In this document: positions 11,625 through 22,880 of the stretch, piece by piece
Layout: every line of letters begins with the position of its first letter
Position numbering within the stretch: position 1 is the first letter of the stretch
Source: Metridium senile
Taxonomy: Eukaryota; Cnidaria; Anthozoa; Actiniaria; Metridiidae
Direction: 5' to 3'
DNA length: 64,000 bases
Assembly: GCA_949775045.1 (NCBI GenBank)
Contig: OX459100.1
Location: 10,253,331 to 10,317,330, forward strand
The notes under the pieces: generated by a model
The model's database searches: none
Seen by the model: only the letters and a program-made list of their open reading frames with translations
Told to the model about the DNA's origin: nothing
Translations under genes and position numbers: made by a program

Positions 11625-11750
11625 ATCGAGTCATTTGAATCTCTGGAGCAACAACTAACCCTCATGTATCTTGAACTTTATAATGAGAGTATCCGAGGAG
11701 CTGGCATGGACCTTTTGTTCTTTAAGGACCCCATGATTCATCTGATGAAG
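11625..11750 (+). pseudogene. Axonemal dynein heavy chain exon, duplicon copy 2 (frame intact)
   Basis: A clean exon of 42 codons lies between an acceptor 'gtctatttag' and a donor AAG|GTAATG. It reads [20 protein letters not shown] then [20 protein letters not shown] and MK. This matches the segment preceding the AAA4 P-loop of outer-arm-type axonemal dynein heavy chains. Without further exons in the window it is most simply a duplicated fragment. Copy 1 at 2,539-2,665 is its frameshifted relative. Confidence 0.75.
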
Positions 11751-12040
11751 GTAATGATGATGATGATGATGTTGTTGTTGTTGTTGATGATGGTGATACT
11801 GGTGATGATGATGATAATGATGATGAGAATTAATTATGATGGAAATGTTGATGCTGGTGATGATGCTGTTGTTGATGATGATGATGGTGATGATGATGAT
11901 GGTGATGATAATGATGAGGGTAATAATGATGGTGATGATGAGAATGGATGATACTGGAAATGATGATGCTGGTGATGATGATGCTGGTGATGATGTTGTT
12001 GATGATGACAATAATGAGATTGTAATGGTGAGATTGGTGG
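11751..12040 (+). repeat. (GATGAT)n microsatellite tract, copy 2
   Basis: It corresponds to 2,666-3,110 in the first duplicon but is shorter. The many Met-, Asp- or His-rich open frames on both strands follow from the trinucleotide repeat. Confidence 0.85.
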
Positions 12041-12084
12041 TGACGATGGTGTCGGTGGGGTATATACTAAATCCAAATATTATT

Positions 12085-12152
12085 GTTGTGAAAATTTCCC
12101 GTATTGTACGTACACCACGGGGTAACACCCTGCTGGTCGGTGATCGACAAGT
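12085..12152 (+). pseudogene. Dynein heavy chain second pseudo-exon, copy 2
   Basis: The frame reads VVKISRIVRTPRGNTLLVGD and is then cut off by RQV-stop. It matches the run into the AAA4 Walker A motif of dynein heavy chains (normally followed by a GxGGSGKQS loop), which is lost here. No AG acceptor directly precedes the conserved part. Together with 11,625-11,750 it is a two-exon remnant. Confidence 0.65.
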
Positions 12153-12282
12153 TTAACGTTTGAAACGTCAGTAGAAGTTAACATTTTATCATGTCTAGAC
12201 GGTGTCCACCTTTGCTACATTAGATCACTGACAGTGATTATTAATATCGTTTGATTTTATGGCGCGCTTTTCTTGTCAAAAT

Positions 12283-12570
12283 TCAAGTTTGACCTTCGTT
12301 TTTTTAGTTCGACATTCATTTTTTCAAGTTGAACATTCGGTTTTCAAGTTTGACCTTCGTTTTTTAAGTTCAACATTTGTTTTTTAAGTTCAACATCGTT
12401 TTTCAAGTTCGACATTCGTTTTTCAAGTTCGACATTCGTTTTTTATGTTCAACATTTGTTTTTTAAGTTCAACATCGTTTTTCAAGTTCGACATTTGTTT
12501 TTCAAGTTCGACATTCGTTTTTCAAGTTCGACATTCGTTTTTCAAGTTCGACATTCGTTTTTCAAGTTTG
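12283..12570 (+). repeat. Tandem array of about 20 bp 'TTCAAGTTCGACATTCGTTT' unit
   Basis: About 14 variants of the unit follow each other; a few inverted units lie at 13,802-13,862. The arrays therefore flank the 12.57-13.80 kb segment in opposite orientation and may be the subterminal repeats of one element. Confidence 0.8.
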
Positions 12571-12572
12571 AT

Positions 12573-13475
12573 CTTTTCAGAAACTGGGCACTGAACGAAC
12601 GGACTCGAGCGTGCGTAAAAAAACGAAAAACGCCTTACTGCTTTTAGCTAGATTTACCAAACATAGCGGCGATCAATGCAAAGGAATCTTTTCTTAGAAG
12701 AATACAAAATTTTCTTCAAACGTTGCTCCTCCATTCACTGCTCCTCGTGAATTGAACGATTTATTTACTCGTGCAAACCTACTGTACAACCATTCTGTGC
12801 ATTTAGAAGCTGCAAATATAGTAGAACACTCTTACTTACTTCTTACTTCCGGTCTGAAACACAATAGTGCTTTCTTACTTCCGGTCGGAAACACAATAGT
12901 GGTGTCAACGGGATAGGAAATGCTACCCATGTCTGTCCCTCAGTATAGTTCTCTAATTCAGAAGTGTCAAAGAGCCCCGTATCTCTGAGGAGTACGTCCA
13001 CGAAAGTGGTTGCCTATCTTCCCGCATTGGCTTTTCCATGGCTAGGTAGCCATGCATGTCACAGTGAGGTGGGCAGGTGAAGTTTTATCCCCAAACGTGT
13101 GGCCAGCCAGCGAGAGCCGTCGACATCTAACAACTTCTGATATCGGTTTCAGATTTCCATAAAGTTCTCTGTTTGACATCTTTCTGTTCCATGCGATGTT
13201 ATATGCGCTCCTGAGCATTTTGGTGTAGGTTCCGTCTAATGATTTTTTCACTCTGTCACAAGAAATATGCGGATTAATCAGTTGTGACCACATCCTTTCA
13301 TTCAGGTTTAGAGCACCCTGCCTTACCAGGAAGACCGAAGATACCCCTTCAGGTCCCTCAAGAAAAGATTCCTTTGCATTGATCGCTGCCATGTTTGGTA
13401 AAACTAGCTAAAAACAGCAAGGCGGTTTTTTTCGGCACACGCTTGAGTCCGTTCTAGGGCCCAGTTTCTGAAAAG
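12573..13475. mobile_element. Inverted-repeat-flanked segment containing a LINE RT fragment
   Basis: Bases 12,573-12,695 are matched in reverse complement by 13,360-13,475 (shared blocks 'cttttcagaaactgggc', 'actcgagcgtg'/'cacgcttgagt', 'gatcaatgcaaaggaatctttt'). The interior includes a minus-strand RT remnant (13,042-13,300). The outer parts carry the 20 bp array and its inverted copies. Confidence 0.6.
13042..13392 (-). pseudogene. Reverse-transcriptase C-terminal fragment of a LINE
   Basis: The part LDGTYTKMLRSAYNIAWNRK followed by MSNRELYGNLKPISEVVRCR and RLSLAGHTF resembles the 'DG.YTRMLR...N.ELYG.LP.....R.RRL.FAGH' tail found after the RT domain in many invertebrate LINEs. The 116-residue frame starts in the inverted repeat with unrelated sequence, and no RT catalytic motif is present. 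It is a fragment. Confidence 0.65.
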
Positions 13476-13489
13476 AGGGGGACATTGGT

Positions 13490-13800
13490 GGGGTTTAAAT
13501 CCCGCAATACCGCAAAAATTCTTTAAAAATCCCGCATTACCGCAAAAAAAATTCGCAAATACTGCATACCGCACAACATTTAATTAAAATCAAAGGTCAT
13601 TAAACGTTTTCGATTATACAAAAACAAAAACCGTTAATATCGCATACGCGCGCAGGAATTTTAAATCCCGCATTACCGCTAGATTTTGCTTATTTCACCG
13701 AAATACCGCTTAAAAAAGGATTGTTATCGCATAACGCAGGTATCCTAAATCCCGCATTACCGCAAAAATTTATTCCTTTACCGCAATATCGCATTAAAAA
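13490..13800 (-). repeat. Degenerate short repeats 'aaatcccgcattaccgcaaaa'
   Basis: About eight degenerate copies of a 20-30 base unit with 'cccgcattaccgc' or 'accgcaatatcgc'. No gene is seen. Confidence 0.65.
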
Positions 13801-13876
13801 ATGGCCAATACTTGAAAACCGAATGTCGACCTTGAAAAACGAATGATGAACTTGAAAATACATGGTGGATCGGGCT

Positions 13877-14659
13877 TTATCCAAAGATCACTCTTATAAT
13901 CTCCATCGACGATGTCACAATGATGATGGCATTCTTAGCGATAAAAATCGACGGGTCGTGTTTATATACGATCCACACTACAAGACGAATAACCAGCAGA
14001 GGAATATTAACAAGTAGTAACTGCAGAACAAGCCGACAAATGTAGACACAACCCTCTGAACGAAGTTCAATGCCATATTTGCCTTTGAACTTGTTTTCTG
14101 CCATCTCTATTGCCGTTAGGAAGAAGCTGATGCAAACAAAAGCAATGATGCTGCCTTTGATACCGGCGTTGAGTTCAGAAGATATTTCCTGATGCAACAA
14201 TATTTCTAGTAGCTCAATCTCATCGAACGAATCCAGGGCGATAGATCCACACAGTTGGGTTATAGAACCTTCGTATTCTTGGGAATCTTTTGCTGTTGTC
14301 AGGAGAAACATCGCGATCGCTGGCGCCCCGCACATCGTGATTTTAAGGACGTTTGGTCCGAAGAAATTGTATTTGTCTAGCTTCTTGGTAAAGTGGATTC
14401 GAAATAACAAGATTACCATAGGGACGAGGAGACAAATCACATACGTCACCCAGACTAACCATTGCCAGTTGAGTTGCTTTGTCGTTTCAGACATAATATT
14501 GATAAAGCACCAAATGCCGATAGCTGGAAGAACTAGGAGAACGAGCGCGTGTAAATTGTTGTTGTTATAGTACAAACTCGCATAGTGCGAGAAAACGGCT
14601 GCCTGTGCGATAAATATGCCAAACAACAAGAAACGACCAAAGACCCGAATACAACCCAT
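13877..14659 (-). CDS. TMEM121-like multi-pass membrane protein, intact copy (260 residues)
   Basis: A single-exon frame starts at MGCIRVFGRF and ends IIRVIFG-stop. Hydrophobic segments are visible at about residues 8-27, 36-55, 66-87, 104-123, 167-185 and 204-231, with a further weaker one at 238-257. The CGSIALDSFDEIELLE stretch (137-152) and the PSIFIAKNAIIIVTS end resemble conserved parts of the TMEM121/hole protein family ('ALD..D..DI' and 'IFVGKN'). Human TMEM121 is longer, with a Pro-rich tail missing here. The molecular role is not established. The duplicate at 4,946-5,714 is broken, so this copy is the likely functional one. The family call rests on pattern likeness; it could be a lineage-specific membrane family. 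Confidence 0.65.
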   Translation of the reverse strand: MGCIRVFGRFLLFGIFIAQAAVFSHYASLYYNNNNLHALVLLVLPAIGIWCFINIMSETTKQLNWQWLVWVTYVICLLVPMVILLFRIHFTKKLDKYNFFGPNVLKITMCGAPAIAMFLLTTAKDSQEYEGSITQLCGSIALDSFDEIELLEILLHQEISSELNAGIKGSIIAFVCISFFLTAIEMAENKFKGKYGIELRSEGCVYICRLVLQLLLVNIPLLVIRLVVWIVYKHDPSIFIAKNAIIIVTSSMEIIRVIFG

Positions 14660-15050
14660 CGTCAGAATGATTTTCCTGCCAAGTTGAAGTTTTAACGGTT
14701 TTCGTATCTCTCTCTTGCTGCGAAGAATTCGTCTGTTTTCAAACGGATTTTCCTTTCTTTCTCCGTGCGAGTCGACTTTGAGTTTTTGCTGTTAAGAAGG
14801 CGTTTGTGGTTTTCTAACGATTTTCCAACGTATCTTTTGCTGACTGATTGTTGCCGGTTGCCCTTCTATCTAGTAATTCATACTCTTGTTTGACCTGGGT
14901 TATTCACGGAAAGTTATTTTAAAATAATGCAATATGACCTCATCTTTTTTGAATCAATCAAGCTTTTAAAAGGCCTAACTGATAGTTGTTTTCAGTATAG
15001 CGTCCCCTAGAGGAGGGTGGCCAATTAATGCAATACGAGAGAGTTATACA
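14660..15050 (-). promoter_or_regulatory. Upstream region of the intact TMEM121-like gene
   Basis: The first 170 bases are shared with the broken copy; the remainder is unique AT-rich sequence up to the edge of the next repeat element. No clear core promoter motif is seen. Confidence 0.4.
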
Positions 15051-15054
15051 GAGG

Positions 15055-16069
15055 GCAGGTAATCTTCGAGTTACGCACTTCGAGTTACGCGCTTCGAGTT
15101 ACGCACTTCGAGTTACGCGCTCTTCGAGTAACGCGCTCTATCACGCCCCAACGGAGCTTGACCACGCCCAGCGCATAACTCGATAAAACTAACACAACAG
15201 TGTCATCGAGTTACGCGCTGGGCGCATAACTCGATGCAACTAAAACAGCTTAGTGTCATCGAGTTAAGAAAAGTGTGTAAATAAAATGAATAAGAAGAAA
15301 AAACTGTATATGTTTATATATATTTTATTTTTTAAAGAATTATTACTGAAACAGCTTAGTGTCATGGAATTAAGTTGTCGGTCAACCTAAACCCGCATCG
15401 GTCACGATATAGCGTTCGTCGTGTTTTGTCAAATGTCTATAAGTTTAAAGGCCTATAATAAACGAAATTTAAACTATGTTTAAATAACTCGTTTGATAAC
15501 TCGACTCTCTATTTTACAAGATATAAGATGGTCATTTATCTAATATATTATAGCTAATGGCAGATTTCTGTTGAACGTTTACGACACTTTTTACAAATTG
15601 TACTATTATTTTTGAAATGAATGAGAAACACGGTTTCGAATATCCACATTTACTAGTACTTTTACTAGTACTTTGACCAGAAACTTTCCGAAAATATGTA
15701 CTTTATTGGGCCGGGTTTGGAGTAAAAGTTCAGGTATGTTTATGTAAAGTGGTCATTTTAATAAAAATATGTAAATACAGATTATATGTAAAGTGGTCAT
15801 TTTAAAAACTCTGTGTCCTTAAATATGTAAATACAAATTATCTGCTTTTATATCAATATACTGTAGTGAAATGGTTTTTTCCGATCTTTAAAAAATAAAA
15901 TATATATAAACATCAACTGCTTTTTCTTCTTTTTTCATTTTGTTTAAACATTTTTCTATTTTTGAAGTCTGTAGTGCTTAACTCGATGACACTAAGCGGT
16001 TTTAGTTGCATCCAGTTATGCGCCCAGCGCGTAACTCGATGACACTAATTATAAGTTGTGTTAGTTTTA
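15055..16069. mobile_element. Element with 'cgagttacgcgc' tandem ends, copy 1
   Basis: It begins with tandem 'cttcgagttacgcg' units and ends with inverted 'gcgcgtaactcga' units. Subterminal blocks such as 'cagcttagtgtcatcgagtt' also appear inverted at the other end. The roughly 700-base core is AT-rich with no recognisable protein. The next copy (16,070-16,959) repeats the same order, including 'ggtcaacctaaacccgcatc', so this is a tandem pair. Confidence 0.75.
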
Positions 16070-16959
16070 TCGGAGGGCAGGTAATCTTCGAGTTACGCGC
16101 CTCGACTTACGCGCTTCGAGTTACGCGCTCTTCGAGTTACACGCTCTATCACGCCCCCACTGAGCTTGACCACGCCCAGCGCATAACTCGATAAAACTAA
16201 CAGAACTTAGTGTCATCGAGTTGCGCGCTGGGCGCATAACTCGATGCAACTAAAACAGCTTAGTGTCATCGAATTAAGCGCTACAGACTTCAAAAATAGA
16301 AAAATGTGTAAATAAAATGAAAAAAGAAGAAAAAAACTGTTTATGTTTATATATATTGTATTTTTTAAATAATTATTACTGTGTCATGAAATTAAGTTGT
16401 CGGTCAACCTAAACCCGCATCGGTCACGATATAGCGTTCGTCGTGTTTTGTCAAATGTCTATATTTTAAAAGGCCTAAACGAAATTTAAACTATGTTTAA
16501 ATAACTCGTTTAATAACTCGATTCTTTATTTTACAAGATATAGGATGGCCAACTTTTTTATCTTATACATTATAGCAAAATTGTACTATTATTTTTGAAA
16601 TGAATGAAAAAATCAAAAATGAGAAACACGGTTTCAAATATCCACATTTACTAGTACCGTTGACCAGAAACTTTCCGAAAATATGTACTTTATTGGGGTT
16701 TGGAGTAAAAGTTTAGGCATGTTTATGTTAAGTGGTCATTTTAATAAATTTTTTTGTAAATACAGATTATCTGCTTTTATATCAATATATTGTAGTGAAA
16801 TGGTTGAAGTCTGTAGCGCTTAACTCGATAACACTAAGCTGTTTTAGTTGCATCTAGTTATGCGCCCAGCGCGTAACTCGATGACACTAAGTTGTGTTAG
16901 TTTTATCGAGTTATGCGCCCAGCGCGTAACTCGAAGAAACTAAGTTTTGTTAGTTTTAT
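16070..16959. mobile_element. Element with 'cgagttacgcgc' tandem ends, copy 2
   Basis: It is a direct copy of 15,055-16,069 with several deletions, e.g. in the 'gtaaagtggtcatttta' block. Its right end is interrupted by the 1,025 bp palindrome, and the end pattern resumes at 17,992. Confidence 0.75.
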
Positions 16960-17984
16960 CACAGGCAGCCCAAGCAAATCACTTGTATTCAGTGGATTTT
17001 TTTTCATTTTTTTTTTTTCAATAAAATGTTACTAAACTTTGTCTGTAGTTGTTGTGATGTATTTAAATACTTTTTGGATAATTTTTAGCTAGTTTTAAGC
17101 CATATTTATAATTTCTCCCCCACTAGTAATATATTTACACAAGGCTGGCGACTCGGGTGGACATTACCTTCACTTTCATCGGCAGTTAATCCCCGAAAAA
17201 TCCCTCCATAATCCCCAAAACCAAGTCTGAGTCAAAGGCCAATGATCCTTCTATCCATAACTTTTACTAGAATTCAGAAATACAAATCTAAACCTAACGA
17301 TTTGCTCCGTTTTCTTGCTTTTTGAAGTCGTTGTTTCACTCCGGAATATCCGTTAGCCGTCCAATTCGGACATTAGCTTTGTGCCCTGGCCTGATTTTAT
17401 GAAAAATCACTCCCCTCAGTGGTAGGGAGAGCAGTTACAAAACTAAAACGCTCTAGGGGCACCTACGAACCAAACACGTCAAAACAAACGCTCGTTTTAG
17501 TTTTGTAACTGCTCTCCCTACCACTGAGGGGAGTGATTTTTCATAAAATCAGGCCAGGGCACAAAGCTAATGTCCGAATTGGACGGCTAACGGATATTCC
17601 GGAGTGAAACAACGACTTCAAAAAGCAAGAAAACGGAGCAAATCGTTAGGTTTAGATTTGTATTTCTGAATTCTAGTAAAAGTTATGGATAGAAGGATCA
17701 TTGGCCTTTGACTCAGACTTGGTTTTGGGGATTATGGAGGGATTTTTCGGGGATTAACTGCCGATGAAAGTGAAGGTAATGTCCACCCGAGTCGCCAGCC
17801 TTGTGTAAATATATTACTAGTGGGGGAGAAATTATAAATATGGCTTAAAACTAGCTAAAAATTATCCAAAAAGTATTTAAATACATCACAACAACTACAG
17901 ACAAAGTTTAGTAACATTTTATTGAAAAAAAAAAAAATGAAAAAAAATCCACTGAATACAAGTGATTTGCTTGGGCTGCCTGTG
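16960..17984. mobile_element. 1,025 bp near-perfect palindrome (foldback element) with flanking 7-8 bp repeat
   Basis: Arms of about 491 bases (16,960-17,450 and 17,494-17,984) are reverse complements wherever I compared them, around a loop of about 43 bases. The ends are CACAGGCAGCCCAAGC. The flanking sequence 'gttttat' occurs at 16,953-16,959 and again at 17,985-17,991, as expected for a target duplication inside the host repeat 'gttttatcgag'. No coding capacity is recognised. Near identity of the arms points to recent formation or gene conversion. Confidence 0.85.
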
Positions 17985-17991
17985 GTTTTAT

Positions 17992-18335
17992 CGAGTTATG
18001 CGCTGGGCGTAGTCAAGCTCAGGGGGGGCGTGATAGAGCGCGTAACTTGAAGAGCGCGTAACTCGAAGAGCGCGTAACTCGAAGAGCGCGTAACTCGAAG
18101 AGCGCGTAACTCGAAGAGCGCGTAACTCGAAGCGCGTAACTCGAAGGTTACCGATCCCGTTTTATCGAGTTATGCGCCCAGCGCTTAACTCGAAGAAAGT
18201 AAGTTGTGTTAGTTTTATCGAGTTATGCGCTGGGCGTGGTCAAGCTCAGTGGGGGCGTGATAGAGCGCGTAACTCGAAGAGCGCGTAACTCGAAGCGCGT
18301 AACTCGATTAAGCACGTAACTCGAAGGTTTACCCG
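17992..18335 (-). repeat. Tandem 'agagcgcgtaactcga' array closing the 15-18 kb element
   Basis: About six units of 16 bases at 18,045-18,135, then a second short set at 18,260-18,325, all inverted relative to the array at 15,066-15,135. The palindrome therefore interrupted an element end, or a third copy was truncated. Confidence 0.75.
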
Positions 18336-18459
18336 ATCCCAGTTATACATGGCTGGGCTGAAAAAATAATGAAAAGAACGTTGATTTTGGTATAAAACTG
18401 GAAAATAATCTGATAAATAATTTTTAAAAACCGTGTTAAAACATCAAAAGACGTGAAAA

Positions 18460-21400
18460 AAAAAAACGCACAAAAAAATAGATAAAAACCGCGAAACCGT
18501 TCAAAAAAATAGATAAAAACCGCAAAACCGTTCAAAAAAATAGATAAAAACCGCAAAACTGCACAACAAAAAATAGATAAAAACCGCAAAACTGCACAAA
18601 AAATAGATAAAAACCGCAAAACCGTTCAAAAAAAGAGATAAAAACCGCAAAACCGTTCAAAAAAAGAGATAACTGAAACCGCAAAACTGCACAACAAAAA
18701 ATAGATAAAAACCGCAAAACTGCACAAAAAATATATAAAAACCGCAACACCGTTCAAAAAAATAGATAAAAACCGCAAAATTAACCGTTCAAAAAAATAG
18801 ATAACTGAAACTGCCGAAACCGTTCAAAAAATAGATAAAAACCGCAAAACCGTTAAAAAAAATAGATAACTGAAACTGCAAAACCGTTAAAAAAATAGAT
18901 AAAAAACCGCAAAACCGTTCAAAAAAATAGATAAAAACCGCAAAACTGCACAACAAAAAATAGATAAAAACCGCAAAACTGTTCAAAAAATAGATAAAAA
19001 CCGCAAAACCGTTCAAAAAATTAGATAAAAACCCCAAAACTGCACAAAAAAATAGATAAAAACCGCAAAACTGCACAACAAAAAATAGATAAAACCAAAA
19101 AAAACTGCACAAACAATTGATAAAAACCGCAAAACTGCACAACTAAAAATTGATAAAAACCGCAAAACTGCACAAAAAATATATAAAAACCGCAAAACCG
19201 TTCAAAAAATTAGATAAAAACCGCAAAACTGCACAACAAAAAATAGATAAAAACCGCAAAACTGCACAAAAAATAGATAAAAACCGCAAAACCGTTCAAA
19301 AAAAGAGATAAAAACCGCAAAACCGTTCAAAAAAAGAGATAACTGAAACCGCAAAACTGCACAACAAAAAATAGATAAAAACCGCAAAACTGCACAAAAA
19401 ATATATAAAAACCGCAACACCGTTCAAAAAAATAGATAAAAACCGCAAAATTAACCGTTCAAAAAAATAGATAACTGAAACTGCCGAAACCGTTCAAAAA
19501 ATAGATAAAAACCGCAAAACCGTTAAAAAAAATAGATAACTGAAACTGCAAAACCGTTAAAAAAATAGATAAAAACCGCAAAACCGTTCAAAAAAATAGA
19601 TAAAAACCGCAAAACTGCACAACAAAAAATAGATAAAAACCGCAAAACTGTTCAAAAAATAGATAAAAACCGCAAAACCGTTCAAAAAATTAGATAAAAA
19701 CCCCAAAACTGCACAAAAAAATAGATAAAAACCGCAAAACTGCACAACAAAAAATAGATAAAACCAAAAAAAACTGCACAAACAATTGATAAAAACCGCA
19801 AAACTGCACAACTAAAAATTGATAAAAACCGCAAAACTGCACAAAAAATATATAAAAACCGCAAAACCGTTCAAAAAATTAGATAAAAACCGCAAAATTA
19901 ACCGTTCAAAAAAATAGATAACTGAAACTGCCGAAACCGTTCAAAAAATAGATAAAAACCGCAAAACCGTTAAAAAAAATAGATAACTGAAACTGCAAAA
20001 CCGTTAAAAAAAATAGATTAAAACCGCAAAACCGTTCAAAAAAATAGATAAAAACCGCAAAACTGCACAACAAAAAATAGATAAATACCGCAAAACTGTT
20101 CAAAAAATAGATAAAAACCGCAAAACCGTTCAAAAAAAGAGATAACTGAAACCGCAAAACTGCACAACAAAAAATAGATAAAAACCGCAAAACTGCACAA
20201 AAAATATATAAAAACCGCAACACCGTTCAAAAAAATAGATAAAAACCGCAAAATTAACCGTTCAAAAAAATAGATAACTGAAACTGCCGAAACCGTTCAA
20301 AAAATAGATAAAAACCGCAAAACCGTTAAAAAAAATAGATAACTGAAACTGCAAAACCGTTAAAAAAAATAGATTAAAACCGCAAAACCGTTCAAAAAAA
20401 TAGATAAAAACCGCAAAACTGCACAACAAAAAATAGATAAATACCGCAAAACTGTTCAAAAAATAGATAAAAACCGCAAAACCGTTCAAAAAATTAGATA
20501 AAAACCCCAAAACTGCACAAAAAAATAGATAAAAACCGCAAAACTGCACAACAAAAAATAGATAAAACCAAAAAAAACTGCACAAAAAAATAGATAAAAA
20601 CCGCAAAACTGCACAACTAAAAATTGATAAAAACCGCAAAACTGCACAAAAAATATATAAAAACCGCAAAACCGTTCAAAAAATTAGATAAAAACCGCAA
20701 AACTGCACAACAAAAAATAGATAAAACCGCAAAACCGTTCAAAAAAATAGATAAAAACCGCAAAACCGTTCAATAGATAAAAACCGCAAAACCGTTCAAA
20801 AAAATAGATAAAAACCGCAAAACCATTCAAAAAAATAGATAAAAACCGCAAAACTGCACAACAAAAAATTGATAAAAACCGCAAAACTGCACAAAAAATA
20901 TATAAAAACCGCAAAACCGTTCAAAAAATAGATAAAAACCGCAAAACCGTTCAAAAAAAGAGATAACTGAAACCGCAAAACTGCACAACAAAAAATAGAT
21001 AAAAACCGCAAAACTGCACAAAAAATATATAAAAACCGCAACACCGTTAAAAAAATAGATAAAAACCGCAAAACCGTTCAAAAAAATAGATAACTGAAAC
21101 TGCAAAACCGTTCAAAAAATAGATAAAAACCGCAAAACCGTTAAAAAAAATAGATAACTGAAACTGCAAAACCGTTCAAAAAATTAGATAAAAACCCCAA
21201 AACTGCACAAAAAAATAGATAAAAACCGCAAAACTGCACAACAAAAAATAGATAAAACCAAAAAAAACTGCACAAAAAAAATAGATAAAAACCGCAAAAC
21301 TGTTCGAAAAAAATAGATAAAAACCGCAAAACCGTTCAAAAAATAGATAAAAACCGCAAAACCGTTCAAAAAAAGAGATAACTGAAACCACAAAACTGAA

Positions 21401-22300
21401 CAACAAAAAATAGATAAAAGCCGCAAAACTGCACAAAAAATATATAAAAACCGCAACACCGTTCAAAAAAATAGATAAAAACCGCAAAACCGTTCAAAAA
21501 AATAGATAACTGAAACTGCAAAACCGTTCAAAAAATAGATAAAAACCGCAAAACCGTTAAAAAAAATAGATAACTGAAACTGCAAAACCGTTCAAAAAAT
21601 TAGATAAAAACCCCAAAACTGCACAAAAAAATAGATAAAAACCGCAAAACTGCACAACAAAAAATAGATAAAACCAAAAAAAACTGCACAAAAAAAATAG
21701 ATAAAAACCGCAAAACTGTTCGAAAAAAATAGATAAAAACCGCAAAACCGTTCAAAAAATAGATAAAAACCGCAAAACCGTTAAAAAAAAGAGATAACTG
21801 AAACCACAAAACTGAACAACAAAAAATAGATAAAAGCCGCAAAACTGCACAAAAATATATAAAAACCGCAACACCGTTCAAAAAAATAGATAAAAACCGC
21901 AAAACCGTTCAAAAAAATAGATAACTGAAACTGCAAAACCGTTCAAAAAATAGATAAAAACCGCAAAACCGTTAAAAAAAATAGATAACTGAAACTGCAA
22001 AACCGTTAAAAAAAAAAGATAAAAACCGCAAAACCGTTAAAAAAAAAGATAAAAACCGCAAAACTGCACAACAAAAAATAGATAAAAACCGCAAAACTGT
22101 TCAAAAAATAGATAAAAACCGCAAAACCGTTCAAAAAATTAGATAAAACCCCCAAAACTGCACAAAAAAATAGATAAAAACCGCAAAACTGCACAACAAA
22201 AAATAGATAAAACCAAAAAAAACTGCACAAAAAAAATAGATAAAAACCGCAAAACTGTTCGAAAAAAATAGATAAAAACCGCAAAACCGTTAAAAAAATC
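18460..22300 (-). repeat. 3.8 kb minisatellite of 'AAAACCGCAAAACCGTTCAAAAAAATAGAT' units
   Basis: Well over 100 copies of a unit of about 26-32 bases, with variants differing in 'ctgcacaacaaaaaa', 'ccgttcaaaaaa' and 'aactgaaactgcaa'. Blocks of several units recur as higher-order repeats: 'cgcaacaccgttc' lies at about 18,743, 19,414 and 20,218. On the minus strand the array reads as Phe/Cys-rich open frames (FxVFIYFL repeats), which are by-products. Confidence 0.95.
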
Positions 22301-22880
22301 GCACTTGAACAAAACAATTAAACGGAACTGAAATAATCTGATCATAAAGAAAAACGTAGAAAAACGTTTCTCACCGTTCACCGAGTCCGAACTGATGACA
22401 AAGAAACCGCAAACCGCTCAGTTTTGAAAAACCTATAAATGGAAAAAAAACTGCAAACCCTTATGACCAATCCTCTTTCAATTTTGCACGTGACCCCATG
22501 ATGCATTTCGTCTAATATATATCTCACGCGGCATTTTCAAAATGGCGAGGGTTTTGAGGAAAGTCTTCCAAAAATTGCTAAAATGCCACAAAAAGATCAC
22601 TTAATTTTAGTTAAGAACTTTATTTATCTTTTTGGTACGTTTTTTGTAACTTTTCTACTCGAAAAGTAGCAATTTTTACGAATTTTTATTCGAAGCAAAG
22701 ATTGTCAATTTCACTTTTCCACGAGGTTCAACTGCGTGACTGTTAAAAAATCGCTTTTTCTTTGCGATTGCTCTGTCAAAATTACAGGAAATCGCTTATT
22801 TTTGTTTAATAAGCGTTTATCTAAAATATGTGGTGTTATTTGGCAGCATGTTTTGAACTTTTGCTTGTTGTTTTGCAGAG
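22301..22880. other. Unique sequence, no gene recognised
   Basis: AT-rich sequence with no recognisable coding region. It contains 'aaaatggcgagggttttgagg' near 22,540 and ends in a polypyrimidine-AG at 22,878. Confidence 0.4.

Noticed and set aside
18460..22380. Many Phe/Cys-rich minus-strand frames
   Set aside because: By-products of the 26-32 bp minisatellite; frames overlap each other in several registers with the same look.
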